From: Syntrophaceae bacterium UBA2280
Lineage (GTDB): Bacteria; Desulfobacterota; Syntrophia; Syntrophales; Smithellaceae
Direction: 5' to 3'
Length of the DNA stretch: 64,000 nt
Assembly: GCA_002347685.1 (NCBI GenBank)
Contig: DDWS01000004.1
Coordinates: 62,001 to 126,000 of the forward strand
In this document: positions 25,608 through 35,181 of the stretch, in pieces
Numbering within the stretch: position 1 is the stretch's first letter
Layout of the letters: each line of letters starts with the position of its first letter
The notes under the pieces: model-generated
What the model was told of the DNA's origin: nothing
Database searches by the model: none
The model's input: only the letters and a program-made list of their open reading frames with translations
Position numbers and translations under genes: made by a program

Positions 25608-26591
25608 ATGAAAACGGCAATAACTGAGATGTTTGGTATCAAGTATCCCATTATCTGTGGGGCGATGATGTGGCTTTGCAAGCCGACACTGTGCGCGGCG
25701 ATTTCCAATGCAGGGGGGATGGGAAATCTTACTGCCGCCAATTATGAAACGGAACAGGATTTCCGCAATGCGATCCTGGAGACACGAAAGCTTACCGACA
25801 AGCCGTTCATGGTGGGCGTGACCATTCTTCCCTCGGTGCGCATAACACCCGGACATCACCAGATGTACCTGCGGGTCTGCGCGGAAGAAAAAGTGGCGGG
25901 AATCGAGGTTTCCGGTGCTCCTGTAGATAAGGGGGTGGGACCGGAATATATCGACCTGCTGAAAAAAGCAGGCGTTAAGCTCTTTCACAAGGTGGGATCG
26001 GTACGTCATGCCCTGCATGCGGAGAAGGCGGGCTACGATGGCATCTACGCCGCCGGCATCGAGGAAGGCGGTCACCCGTTGGACGATGATGTCACAACCA
26101 TGGTGTTGACCCCCCGCATTGCCGAATCCGTGAGAATACCTGTGGTGACGGTGGGGGGTATTGCCAACGGAAAGTCCCTCGCGGCGGCTCTGTCGCTTGG
26201 CGCGGAGGGAGTTATGATGGCCAGCCGTTTCCTTGCGACCAAGGAGTGTGTGGTTCACGAAAATATCAAACAGGAAATTGTAAGACGTCAGGAACACGAA
26301 ACCACGCTAATCTGCAAAACCCTTCACCTGCAGGGTCGGGCCCTCAAGAACCAGGTGGTCCGGGAAATATGTGAAATCGAGGAAAAAGGAGGGGGATTTG
26401 AGGCTCTTTATCCCCTCATTGCAGGTGATCGAATGAAACAGGCATGGGATGATGGCGATGTCGATGTTGCTCCCATGATGGTGGGGCAATCCATCGGGCT
26501 CATCAAGGATGTGCCCACCTGCCAGGAGCTGATGCAGCGAATGGTGAAAGAGGCGCAGGAAACGCTGGCGAGGGCAAGCAAGCTGTTTTAG
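25608..26591 (+). CDS. Nitronate monooxygenase/2-nitropropane dioxygenase-like flavoprotein
   Basis: A 327-residue FMN TIM-barrel enzyme. It starts MKTAITEMFGIKYPIICGAMMW, has AISNAGGMGNLTA, a GIEVSGAP segment, GHPLDDDVTTMVL, VVTVGGIANGKSLAAALSLGAEGVMMASRFLAT (FMN phosphate site). AAGGAGG precedes ATG 25608; the frame open further upstream has no support. The FabK/NMO family includes nitronate oxidases, enoyl reductases and many uncharacterised members in acyl-CoA clusters of anaerobes. Here an enoyl-CoA or related reductase function seems as likely as nitronate oxidation. It ends the first catabolic block; ~290 bases separate it from the next. Confidence 0.8.
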   Translation: MKTAITEMFGIKYPIICGAMMWLCKPTLCAAISNAGGMGNLTAANYETEQDFRNAILETRKLTDKPFMVGVTILPSVRITPGHHQMYLRVCAEEKVAGIEVSGAPVDKGVGPEYIDLLKKAGVKLFHKVGSVRHALHAEKAGYDGIYAAGIEEGGHPLDDDVTTMVLTPRIAESVRIPVVTVGGIANGKSLAAALSLGAEGVMMASRFLATKECVVHENIKQEIVRRQEHETTLICKTLHLQGRALKNQVVREICEIEEKGGGFEALYPLIAGDRMKQAWDDGDVDVAPMMVGQSIGLIKDVPTCQELMQRMVKEAQETLARASKLF

Positions 26592-26885
26592 CTTCCGGGC
26601 ACATGCCGCGCGGGTGAAAAAGTCCGGGTTGTCTCATCGACGAAAATGCCGCGCATGCTTTACAAGAGAAAAACGGCGGCAGGATATTAAAAAAGATTTT
26701 GTATCAATCGCCCGCAGACAAGAAATAGCAAGGCACTATATAATTTTTTAAAAATAGATGGCAGAGACGGAATTTTTGAATCGTTTGTAGATCAGGCGAT
26801 GGAATAAATAGATTGAATAATAAAGTTGATATGCAGATAAGCCAGATGGTTATCAAGAGACATTTCATAAAAAAGGAGAACGATT

Positions 26886-28157
26886 ATGGGATCAAGTGAG
26901 GAAATCCGTTTTGATGGTCGAGTGGCCATCGTCACTGGCGCGGGTGGCGGACTGGGGCGTGTGTACGCCCTTGAGTTTGCGAGGCGGGGTGCAAAAGTAG
27001 TGGTCAATGATTTTGGCGGCGCCAGGGATGGTTCCGGCAAAGGAGCGGCAGGTCCGGCGGATAAAGTCGTTGATGAAATTAAAGCGTTGGGAGGAGAATC
27101 TGTTGCCAACTATGACAATGTCGCGACGGCAGATGGAGGGGCAAACATCGTCAAGACAGCCGTTGATGCCTTCGGGAAGGTTGACATCCTGATAAACAAT
27201 GCGGGCATTCTGCGGGACAAGGGCATTCTCAAAATGGAGCCGGAAAACTGGCAGGTTGTTCTTGATGTTCATCTGAACGGGGCCTTCAATGTGACGCGTC
27301 CGGCTTTCAGTGTCATGCGGGACAATGGTTTCGGCCGGATCATCATGACGACATCTGCCGCAGGGCTTTACGGCAATTTCGGTCAGAGCAATTACTCCTC
27401 AGCCAAGTTGGGTATTGTCGGTTTTATGAACTCCCTGAAGCTCGAGGGGGTGAAGTACAACATTAAAGTAAACACGGTGGCACCCATTGCCGCATCCCGG
27501 CTCACGGAGGACATTCTGCCCCCCGATCTGCTGGCCAAGATGAATCCGGATTATGTTGCCCCTATCGTCCTCTATCTCTGCTCGGAGGAATGCGGCGACA
27601 CCGGCAGGATTTTCAATTGCGGCGCAGGATTTTACAATCGTGTCGCCGTGATGACGAGCCCCGGTGTCGTCGTCGGAGGCGGCAAGAAAATTCCTTCCCT
27701 TGAGGACGTTTCCGCCAACTGGGCGAAAATCATGGATTTCAAGGGTGCCAAGGAATACGGACAATTGAACGACCTGGTTCTTCAAGATCTCCTTTCGGCT
27801 TTGGAGGAAAAGAAAGAATCGGCCCAGGGCGGCGGATTCACTGTCGTGAAGGATGTCTTTGAAAGAATGCCCGGCGCCTTTCAGGCCGGCGGGGCGGGAG
27901 GAGCAGCAGTTGTTTTCCAGTACTGCATCTCCGGTGGCGGCGGCGGTGATTGGTCTGCCGATATCAGGGACGGTGCGTGTACCGTGACTTCCGGCATCCA
28001 TGGAAGCCCGACCTGTACGCTGAAGATCAGTGCAGAGGATTTTCTTGACCTGATGAACGGCAAGGTAAACGCCATGAAGGCTTATACTTCGGGAAAACTG
28101 AAGATCGAAGGGGATATCATGAAATCCCAGCTACTGGAGAAAATCTTCAAATTTTAA
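26886..28157 (+). CDS. SDR-SCP2 fusion, 3-hydroxyacyl-CoA dehydrogenase (17beta-HSD4-like)
   Basis: A 423-residue protein. Residues about 8-255 are a short-chain dehydrogenase with TGAGGGLG nucleotide loop, NNAG, and the catalytic Ser, Tyr and Lys in SAAGLYGNFGQSNYSSAK. Residues about 315-423 are an SCP2 sterol-carrier domain (VFQYCISGGGGGDW ... MKAYTSGKLKIEGDI). The eukaryotic peroxisomal multifunctional enzyme type 2 has the same SDR and SCP2 parts, with a MaoC hydratase between them; here the MaoC part is encoded separately at 34699-35634. Likely oxidises (3R)-hydroxyacyl-CoA with NAD. It is highly similar to the C-terminal half of the next gene, indicating a tandem duplication. Confidence 0.88.
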   Translation: MGSSEEIRFDGRVAIVTGAGGGLGRVYALEFARRGAKVVVNDFGGARDGSGKGAAGPADKVVDEIKALGGESVANYDNVATADGGANIVKTAVDAFGKVDILINNAGILRDKGILKMEPENWQVVLDVHLNGAFNVTRPAFSVMRDNGFGRIIMTTSAAGLYGNFGQSNYSSAKLGIVGFMNSLKLEGVKYNIKVNTVAPIAASRLTEDILPPDLLAKMNPDYVAPIVLYLCSEECGDTGRIFNCGAGFYNRVAVMTSPGVVVGGGKKIPSLEDVSANWAKIMDFKGAKEYGQLNDLVLQDLLSALEEKKESAQGGGFTVVKDVFERMPGAFQAGGAGGAAVVFQYCISGGGGGDWSADIRDGACTVTSGIHGSPTCTLKISAEDFLDLMNGKVNAMKAYTSGKLKIEGDIMKSQLLEKIFKF

Positions 28158-28227
28158 GGCGGGGATATCCTGAAGGATCGACTTTAAAAATGAACGCAAT
28201 ATATTGTAAACGAAGGAGGTACAAACG

Positions 28228-30948
28228 ATGATTGGAATTACATCATACGGAGCCTATATCCCACGCCTGCGATTGGACAGAATGGCGATTTATCAAGCTT
28301 TGGGCTGGTTCGCTCCGGCGCTGATCAGTGTGGCCCAGGGCGAACGTTCCATGTGCAATTATGATGAGGATAGTCTGACGATGGCTGTTGCCGCGTCCAT
28401 GGATTGTTTAATTGGAAAAGACAAAAAAAAGATAGATGCAGGATACCTCTGTTCCACGAGCCTGCCTTTCCTTGATCGCCAGAATGCCGGCATTATGACC
28501 ACAGCTCTGAATCTGCGGAGCGACATGAATACGGCGGATTTCACGTCTTCCCAGCGGGCGGGTACGACCGGTCTGTTGACCGCCCTGGATGTCGTCAAAT
28601 CGGGGAACCGAAAATCCATCCTGGTTACCGCGTCCGACAAAAGGCAGACCCGTCCTGCCGCCTTTTACGAGATGTGGTTCGGCGACGGCGCAGCGTCCGT
28701 CCTGGTCGGAGACGAAGACGTTGTGGCTGAATTCCTGGGTTCGTATTCCCTGACCTATGATTTTGTCGATCATTACCGGGGATCCAAATCAGAGTTCGAC
28801 TACACATGGGAAGAACGGTGGCTCCGTGAAGAAGGCTATGGCAAGATTATTCCCGAAGCGGTCAACGGCCTGTTCAAGAAGTTGAATATCACGATGAATG
28901 ACGTGCAAAAACTGGTCTTTCCCTGTTTCTTCAAGGCGGAACACAAGGCGATCGGGAAGAAGTTGGGGGCCACTCCGGACAAACTGGCCGATACACTGCA
29001 CGAGGTCACCGGAGAGACCGGCGTTGCGCATTCTCTGCTGATGCTTGTCGGGGCGCTCGAAACGGCAAAGCCGGGAGACGGCATCCTTGTGGCTGGTTTT
29101 GGACAGGGGTGTGACGCTCTCTATTTCAAGGTAACTGAAAACATAAATAAATTGGCCGATCGCGCGGGGCTCAAAGGATCGCTGGCCTGCAAGAAGACCA
29201 CGGACAACTACATGAAGTTCCTGAAATTCCGGGAACTGATCAATCCGGAGATGGGAATCCGGGCGGAAGCACCGGTGCAGACGACCATGACGGCCCTGTG
29301 GCGGAACCGGAAAATGATCCTCGGGTTTGTTGGTGGAAAATGCCGGGATTGCGGAACGGCTCAGTTTCCCCCGGCGGATCTTTGTGTGAATCCGGCATGC
29401 GGTCATACCGGAACACAGGACGATTACGAATTCGCCAACGTCAAGGCCAGGGTCCGCTCGTTTACGGGAGATCTGCTGGCCGTGTCGGTTGATCCCCCGG
29501 CGATTTACGGAATGGTGCAGTTTGAGGGTGGTGGCCGGCAAGTGATGGATTTCACGGACAGCGAGTTGAACGACATCAAAATCGGTATGCCCGTCAAGAT
29601 GTCTTTCCGGAGACGAGTCGTGGACACGGTCCGGGGATTTTCACAATACTTCTGGAAAGCCGTTCCTCAGACGGACTGGACGCCGGAAATCGATTTTAAT
29701 GGGCGGGTGGCTATTGTAACAGGCGCCGGTGGTGGTTTGGGCCGCGCTTATGCCTTGGAACTGGGTCGCCGCGGAGCAAAGGTTGTTGTGAACGATTTCG
29801 GAGGCGCACGCGACGGTTCGGGATCAGGGGCCGCCGGGCCCGCGGACATGGTTGTTGAGGAGATCAAGGCCATGGGAAGCGAAGCCGTTGCCAATTACGA
29901 TAACGTCGCCACGCCGGAAGGCGGTCAAAAGATCGTGAAAACGGCCCTGGACGCTTTCGGCAAAGTCGATATTCTCATCAACAACGCCGGCATTCTCCGG
30001 GATAAAGGCATCCTGAAGATGGAGCCGGAAAACTGGTCGGCCGTTCTCGCCGTCCATCTCAACGGCGCCTATAATGTGACGAGGCCGGCTTTTGAGGCCA
30101 TGCGGAACAATGGGTTCGGCCGTATCATCATGACAACATCTGCGGCAGGTCTTTATGGTAACTTCGGCCAGACGAATTATTCCTCAGCCAAACTGGGGGT
30201 TGTCGGATTCATGAATACGCTGAAGCTGGAGGGCGCTAAATACGATATCAAAGTCAACACCATCGCTCCCATTGCTGCGTCCCGCTTAACGCAAGACATG
30301 ATGCCGCCGGAGATGCTCCAGAAAATGAATCCGGATTACGTTGCAGGTATCGTCCTGCATCTGTGTTCCGAAGATTGCAAGGATTCCGGTAATATCTTCA
30401 ATGCAGGGGCTGGATTCTTCAGCCGGGCGGCTATATTGACCGGGCCCGGCGTGATGCTGGGTGACGACACGCATGTGCCGACGCCGGAAATGATTCGCGA
30501 CAACTGGGAAAAGATCAATAGCATGGAAGGGGCGAAACCCTATACGGAACTCAATATGGCCATTATGGAATTTCTGACGCCGTCCGCAGCTGGTGCCCCG
30601 GTTGCAGGAGGTGGCGCCAGCGGTCTGGACGTCGCAGGGGTCTTCAAGCAAATGCCCTCTGTTTTCAATTTGGCGGCGGCTGCCGGCAAGGATGTGACCT
30701 TCCAGTTCAATATCTCCGGTCCGACAGGCGGGGATTGGTTTGTCGCCGTCAAGGATGGAACGTGCAGCGTCACGGTCGGGAAGGGAGACAATCCCACGAC
30801 AACCATCGGCATAGCCGATACGGATTTTGTTGACCTGATTACCGGAAAGCTTGACGGCATGAAGGCCTTCAGCGCCGGAAAACTGAAGGTCGGCGGAGAC
30901 ATGATGAAATCCCAGCTTATCGGAAAGCTGTTCAAATTCAATCAATGA
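28228..30948 (+). CDS. Four-domain fusion: HMG-CoA-synthase-like, DUF35, SDR, SCP2
   Basis: A 906-residue protein. Residues 1-320: HMGCS/ketoacyl-synthase-like fold. Residues about 355-480: rubredoxin-like zinc ribbon (CRDCGTAQFPPADLCVNPAC) plus OB fold, the DUF35 pattern that binds acyl-CoA and pairs with thiolases. Residues about 490-735: SDR with TGAGGGLG and the Ser-Tyr-Lys set (GLYGNFGQTNYSSAK). Residues about 795-906: SCP2. In the first domain the position of the nucleophilic Cys is Gln (Q109 in FTSSQRAGTTGL), and no clear catalytic His is visible, so it probably does not condense acyl groups. The SDR should oxidise a 3-hydroxyacyl-CoA, the DUF35 part should channel it to the thiolase encoded 12 bases downstream. 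GAAGGAGG precedes the ATG. Confidence 0.88.
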   Translation: MIGITSYGAYIPRLRLDRMAIYQALGWFAPALISVAQGERSMCNYDEDSLTMAVAASMDCLIGKDKKKIDAGYLCSTSLPFLDRQNAGIMTTALNLRSDMNTADFTSSQRAGTTGLLTALDVVKSGNRKSILVTASDKRQTRPAAFYEMWFGDGAASVLVGDEDVVAEFLGSYSLTYDFVDHYRGSKSEFDYTWEERWLREEGYGKIIPEAVNGLFKKLNITMNDVQKLVFPCFFKAEHKAIGKKLGATPDKLADTLHEVTGETGVAHSLLMLVGALETAKPGDGILVAGFGQGCDALYFKVTENINKLADRAGLKGSLACKKTTDNYMKFLKFRELINPEMGIRAEAPVQTTMTALWRNRKMILGFVGGKCRDCGTAQFPPADLCVNPACGHTGTQDDYEFANVKARVRSFTGDLLAVSVDPPAIYGMVQFEGGGRQVMDFTDSELNDIKIGMPVKMSFRRRVVDTVRGFSQYFWKAVPQTDWTPEIDFNGRVAIVTGAGGGLGRAYALELGRRGAKVVVNDFGGARDGSGSGAAGPADMVVEEIKAMGSEAVANYDNVATPEGGQKIVKTALDAFGKVDILINNAGILRDKGILKMEPENWSAVLAVHLNGAYNVTRPAFEAMRNNGFGRIIMTTSAAGLYGNFGQTNYSSAKLGVVGFMNTLKLEGAKYDIKVNTIAPIAASRLTQDMMPPEMLQKMNPDYVAGIVLHLCSEDCKDSGNIFNAGAGFFSRAAILTGPGVMLGDDTHVPTPEMIRDNWEKINSMEGAKPYTELNMAIMEFLTPSAAGAPVAGGGASGLDVAGVFKQMPSVFNLAAAAGKDVTFQFNISGPTGGDWFVAVKDGTCSVTVGKGDNPTTTIGIADTDFVDLITGKLDGMKAFSAGKLKVGGDMMKSQLIGKLFKFNQ

Positions 30949-30960
30949 GGAGGTGGTGTT

Positions 30961-32175
30961 ATGGCTTCAGGAATCAGAGATAAAGTCGCTATTATCGGCA
31001 TGGGATGCAGCCGGTTCGGAGAGCGATGGGATATAGGAGCCGAGGGGCTGATGGTGGAGGCCTTTCAGGAAGCGCTTGTGGATGCAGGCCTTGAAACGAA
31101 GGATATCCAGGCGGCCTGGTACGGGGTTTGTATGGATGAGGTCAATGTAGGCAAGGGAGCTCCGTCGATGAGTATGGCCCTTCGTCTGCCCAACATTCCC
31201 GTTTCCAGAATGGAAAACTATTGCGCCACGGGCACGGAAGCGTTTCGCGGCGCCGTCTATGGTGTCGCGTCCGGTGCCTATGATATTTGTCTGGCCCTTG
31301 GCGTTGAGAAGTTGAAGGATACAGGGTACGGAGGTCTCCCTGCATGGGGGTCAACGGCGGGAACCCTCATGTGGCAGTTCTTTCCCAATGCGACGGCGCC
31401 GGGACTTTTTGCCCAGCTTGCTTCTGCCTATGTCGCCAAATACAAGATTCAAAATGAGGACATCAAACAGGCCATCGCCCATGTCTCGGTGAAAAGCCAC
31501 GCGAATGGTGCTTTGAATCCCAAGGCTCATTTGCGGAAAGTGGTTACCATGGATCAGGTTCTGGCGGCCCCGATCATCGCCTGGCCTTTAGGATTGTTCG
31601 ACTGTTGCGGTGTCAGCGACGGTTCGGCCTGTGCCATTGTGACAACACCGGAAATCGCCCAGAAACTGGGCAGAAAAAAGAAAGACCTGGTTACGGTCAA
31701 GGCCGTTCAGCTGTCTGTCAGCAATGGTTATGAAGGTAGCTTCAATGAATGGGACGGAACGAATTTCGTCACCACGGACAAATGTGCGACAGCCACCTAT
31801 AAGGAAGCCGGAATCACGAACCCGCGAGAGGAGATCAGCATGTTCGAATGTCATGACTGTTTCTCCATCACGGAACTCGTGACGTATGAGGATCTCCACC
31901 TCTCCGAGCGGGGCCAGGCCTGGAAAGATGCTTTAAACGGCATGTACGACCGGGACGGTAAAATCCCGGCCCAGATCGATGGAGGCCTCAAGTGTTTCGG
32001 ACACCCCATCGGGGCCTCGGGGCTGCGGATGATTTATGAAATGTACCTGCAGCTTCAGGGACGGGCGGACAAGCGTCAGCTCGAAAATCCGCGCTACGGT
32101 TTGACACACAACCTGGGTGGTTTCCCTCACCAGAACGTGTGCGCTATTTCCATCGTAGGAATGTATGGAAAGTAA
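30961..32175 (+). CDS. Thiolase (SCP-x/lipid-transfer-protein type)
   Basis: A 404-residue thiolase-superfamily enzyme. The nucleophile is C88 in MENYCATGTEAF, and the second catalytic segment is GGLKCFGHPIGASGLRM with the conserved His; NLGG near the C terminus follows. Keeping C88 argues for true thiolytic cleavage rather than the retro-aldol reaction of Ltp2-type relatives. SCP-x-type thiolases often require a DUF35 partner, here fused in the upstream gene. GAGGAGGTG overlaps the spacer before the ATG. It would release acetyl- or propionyl-CoA in the last step of the cycle. Confidence 0.88.
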   Translation: MASGIRDKVAIIGMGCSRFGERWDIGAEGLMVEAFQEALVDAGLETKDIQAAWYGVCMDEVNVGKGAPSMSMALRLPNIPVSRMENYCATGTEAFRGAVYGVASGAYDICLALGVEKLKDTGYGGLPAWGSTAGTLMWQFFPNATAPGLFAQLASAYVAKYKIQNEDIKQAIAHVSVKSHANGALNPKAHLRKVVTMDQVLAAPIIAWPLGLFDCCGVSDGSACAIVTTPEIAQKLGRKKKDLVTVKAVQLSVSNGYEGSFNEWDGTNFVTTDKCATATYKEAGITNPREEISMFECHDCFSITELVTYEDLHLSERGQAWKDALNGMYDRDGKIPAQIDGGLKCFGHPIGASGLRMIYEMYLQLQGRADKRQLENPRYGLTHNLGGFPHQNVCAISIVGMYGK

Positions 32176-32316
32176 TACTGCATGACGCGGATGATCCCTG
32201 TGCCGCGGAGGTGGTGGAGCCGCTTCCTTCACCTCTGCGGCATCCTCCGACAGGATCAGTTTCTGCGGAGATGTCGGAAGCGTCATGACAATGAATGTTG
32301 ACGAGGAGACAGATTG

Positions 32317-33459
32317 ATGGATATTATCAAATACACGGATGAACACCGAATGTTCCGGGATACTTTTCGGAAATTCGTTACGAATGAACTGCTTCCCCAT
32401 GTCGAGGAATGGGAAGAGGCCGGTATTGTTCCCAAAAGCGCCTGGAAGAAAATGGGGGAGCACGGATTTCTGGGCATGTCCGTTCCGGTGGAATACGGCG
32501 GCGCGGGAGCGGATTTTCTGTATTCGGTGATTGTCACCGAAGAATTGTCGCATTCAAATTTTGCGGGACTTGCGGCCCCCCTGCATACCGATATCGTTGT
32601 CCCTTACCTCATTTCCTTCGGTTCTGAAGAGCAGAAGCATAAATATCTTCCCGGTTGCGTCACCGGAGATATCATCACGGCGGTGGCTATGACGGAACCC
32701 AATACCGGCAGCGACCTTGCCGCTATTAAAATGACAGCTGTGGAGGACGGAAATGACTTTGTCCTGAATGGCCAGAAAACCTTTATCAGCAACGGAATCA
32801 ATTGTGATCTGTGCATTGTGGCGGCAAAAGATCCGGCAGGTACTGACCCCCATAAGGCGGTGGATCTTTACATTGTGGAGGCCGGTACTCCCGGCTTTGA
32901 GAAGGGCAGGCAGATTAAAAAAGCCGGCTGGCACAGCCAGGATACGTCCGAGCTGTATTTCACGGACTGCAGGATTCCCAAAGGTAACCGTCTGGGCGAA
33001 AAGGGGACCGGGTTTGTGAAGCTTATGATGAAGCTTCAACAGGAGCGTCTGGTTGTTGCCATCTGTGGCATTGCGGCCGCCGAATACATGCTGGAGACAA
33101 CCATCAAGTATTGCCGGGAACGGACGGTTTTCGGAAAGCCCGTCTCCAAGTTTCAGGTCAATCAGTTCACCCTTGTGGAAATCGCCACGGAGATCCGGAT
33201 CGGTCGGACCTTTGTCGACAAGCTGATTGTGGATCATATGGAGGGACAGCAGGTCATTATCGAGACGTCGATGGCTAAATACTGGATCACGGACATGGCC
33301 CACCAGGTTGCGGACAGATGCCTGCAACTGCATGGAGGGTATGGGTACTGCGATGAATACGGGATTTCGCGGGCCTGGCGCGACAGCCGGGTGAGCCGGA
33401 TCTTCGCCGGAACCAATGAAATCATGAAAGTTATTATTGCCCGGTTTATGGGATTATAA
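32317..33459 (+). CDS. Acyl-CoA dehydrogenase
   Basis: A 380-residue FAD enzyme of the standard short form. It has MTEPNTGSDLAAIKMTA (FAD/substrate segment), ERTVFGKPVSKFQ, LQLHGGYGYCDEYGISRAWRDSRV and RIFAGTNEIMK; the last Glu is in the usual catalytic-base position. GACGAGGAG lies 8-14 bases before ATG 32317. It would form the 2-enoyl-CoA consumed by the MaoC-type hydratase pair downstream. It overlaps or abuts the CoA-transferase gene. This is the second acyl-CoA dehydrogenase in the cluster; the other (23657) is a long form. Confidence 0.9.
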   Translation: MDIIKYTDEHRMFRDTFRKFVTNELLPHVEEWEEAGIVPKSAWKKMGEHGFLGMSVPVEYGGAGADFLYSVIVTEELSHSNFAGLAAPLHTDIVVPYLISFGSEEQKHKYLPGCVTGDIITAVAMTEPNTGSDLAAIKMTAVEDGNDFVLNGQKTFISNGINCDLCIVAAKDPAGTDPHKAVDLYIVEAGTPGFEKGRQIKKAGWHSQDTSELYFTDCRIPKGNRLGEKGTGFVKLMMKLQQERLVVAICGIAAAEYMLETTIKYCRERTVFGKPVSKFQVNQFTLVEIATEIRIGRTFVDKLIVDHMEGQQVIIETSMAKYWITDMAHQVADRCLQLHGGYGYCDEYGISRAWRDSRVSRIFAGTNEIMKVIIARFMGL

Positions 33460-33469
33460 AGGGGGGAAT

Positions 33470-34651
33470 GTGCCCGGACCACTTGAAGGATTGAAAATTC
33501 TCGACTTTACGACTCTTTTGCCGGGGCCATATGCAACCATGACCCTTGCCGATTTGGGGGCGGATGTCCTATCTGTCGTTTCAGGAAGCCGGCCCGACTT
33601 GGCTGCTATCACGCCGCCGTTCATCACAGGAACGGACTTGTCCGTTGCATCGGCTTATCTGGGTCGTGGGAAGATGTCCATTACGCTCAACCTGAAAGAT
33701 TCGCGGGCTATACAGATCATCAATCGTCTTCTGGGGGAGTATGACATTCTCATTGAGCAGTTCCGTCCGGGGGTGATGTCGAAGTTCGGCTTGGGCTTTT
33801 CCCAGATCGGGGAGAAATACCCGTCCCTGATCTATTGCTCCCTGACGGGATATGGCCAGACGGGACCGCTGAAAGACAGAGCGGGTCACGACATCAATTA
33901 TTTATCCCTCTCGGGACTCATGAGCTATGCGGGGCGCAAAGAAGGCGGGCCCGTTCCTATGCCCATGCAGATTGCCGATGTGGCTTCGGGGTCGAATAGT
34001 GCAATCATCGCCATCCTGGCCGCAGTCATCCACAGGCAGAAGACAGGGAAGGGACAACATCTCGACATATCCATGACGGACGGGGTTTTCGCTTTCAATG
34101 CCCTGGCCGCTGCGGCTTGTCTGGCGGCAGGCGAAATCCCGGAAAGGGAGGGTTTTATCCTCAATGGTGGGTCCCTTTACGATTTTTATAAGACGGCGGA
34201 CAACCAATATCTGGGGTTCGGGGGCATGGAACCGCAGTTCTTTGCCGCCTTCTGCCAGGCGATCGGGCGTCCCGATTTGATTGCCGGCGGGTTTATGCCG
34301 CCGGATCTGTCCAGGGTTAAGGAGGAGATACGGACTGTGATCCGCGGGAAAACCAAGGCGGAATGGGAACGCATTTTCGACAAGGTGGAAGCCTGCGTAG
34401 AACCGGTGATTTCTCTGCCGGAGGCAATGAACAGCGCTCTGGCCAGGGAACGGGGATGGACGGTTGAGGTCACTTTACCCGATGGAGGCACCGTGAGGCA
34501 GCCGACTTGTCCCTTCAAATTTTCAGCAACGCCCGTTGCGTACGGTAATACGGGCGTAAAGGCAGGAACGCACAACAGGAAGGTTTTCCTTGATCTGGGA
34601 TATGGCGAGGAAGAGATCGATGAATTCCAGAGGACAGGACTTCTTTCGTGA
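33470..34651 (+). CDS. Class III CoA-transferase (CaiB/BaiF family)
   Basis: A 393-residue CoA-transferase moving CoA between carboxylic acids. It starts PGPLEGLKILDFTTLLPGPYATMTLADLGADVL, has FRPGVMSKFGLGF, and LTGYGQTGPLKDRAGHDINYLSLSG, where the Asp of GHDINY is the catalytic residue forming acyl anhydrides. The family starts at this PGPL motif, so GTG 33470 with AAGGGGGG just upstream is chosen over a TTG at 33437. It could activate the growth substrate without ATP, at the expense of a product CoA thioester, an energy-saving device typical of syntrophs. Confidence 0.88.
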   Translation: MPGPLEGLKILDFTTLLPGPYATMTLADLGADVLSVVSGSRPDLAAITPPFITGTDLSVASAYLGRGKMSITLNLKDSRAIQIINRLLGEYDILIEQFRPGVMSKFGLGFSQIGEKYPSLIYCSLTGYGQTGPLKDRAGHDINYLSLSGLMSYAGRKEGGPVPMPMQIADVASGSNSAIIAILAAVIHRQKTGKGQHLDISMTDGVFAFNALAAAACLAAGEIPEREGFILNGGSLYDFYKTADNQYLGFGGMEPQFFAAFCQAIGRPDLIAGGFMPPDLSRVKEEIRTVIRGKTKAEWERIFDKVEACVEPVISLPEAMNSALARERGWTVEVTLPDGGTVRQPTCPFKFSATPVAYGNTGVKAGTHNRKVFLDLGYGEEEIDEFQRTGLLS

Positions 34652-34698
34652 TGATGATACTCTGAAAATTTTTTTTACCATTAAAATGGGAGGTTATT

Positions 34699-35172
34699 AT
34701 GGCAGACAAAACAAAAGCAGGGATGGTGTTTCCCCCTTATACCTTTGAGGTGGAAAAGGGAAAGATCGCCGAGTTCGCTATGGCCGTTTCGCAGAAGGAG
34801 AGCAAGGGCCAGGTGAAACAAATTTATGCCGATTCCGGGAAGGCAAAGGAGGCGGGTTACACGGATATTGTTCCAACGTCCACGTTTCAAACATGCTTTT
34901 TGCTCTGGGGGGGTGGGGGATTGATGCCCATGCTGCAGGACGTCGGTATCGACCTGGTCAGGCTGCTTCATGGTGAGGAAGAGTATGAATATCTGCTCCC
35001 CATTCATCCGGGCGATGTCATGACCGGGGTTACCAAGGTTGTCGAGATGTATGACAAGGAGAAGAAGGGCAAGCCGGGGAAATTCATGGAGTTTACTGTT
35101 CTGGAAGCGGAAATCAGAAATCAGCGTGGGGAACTGGCGATTCGCGCCCGCACAACTTTAGTGGAGAGATAG
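34699..35172 (+). CDS. MaoC-like hydratase, N-terminal-type subunit
   Basis: A 157-residue hotdog-fold protein of the MaoC_dehydrat_N type: FPPYTFEVEKGKIAEFAMAV at the start, VPTSTFQTCF, then HPGDVM and a C-terminal IRNQRGELAIRARTTLVER. Such subunits lack the Asp-His pair and stabilise the substrate pocket of a heterodimer with the catalytic MaoC subunit, encoded next after 9 bases. GGGAGG precedes the ATG. Together they would hydrate 2-enoyl-CoA to (3R)-hydroxyacyl-CoA for the SDR enzymes. Confidence 0.82.
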   Translation: MADKTKAGMVFPPYTFEVEKGKIAEFAMAVSQKESKGQVKQIYADSGKAKEAGYTDIVPTSTFQTCFLLWGGGGLMPMLQDVGIDLVRLLHGEEEYEYLLPIHPGDVMTGVTKVVEMYDKEKKGKPGKFMEFTVLEAEIRNQRGELAIRARTTLVER

Positions 35173-35181
35173 GAGGAGGCC

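Noticed and set aside
28789..29541. A 250-codon minus-strand frame
   Set aside because: Antisense shadow of the four-domain fusion gene; no ribosome site or recognisable fold.
30961..32175. An Ltp2-type retro-aldolase
   Set aside because: Ltp2-type enzymes lack the thiolase cysteine, but C88 and the GHPIGA histidine are both present here.
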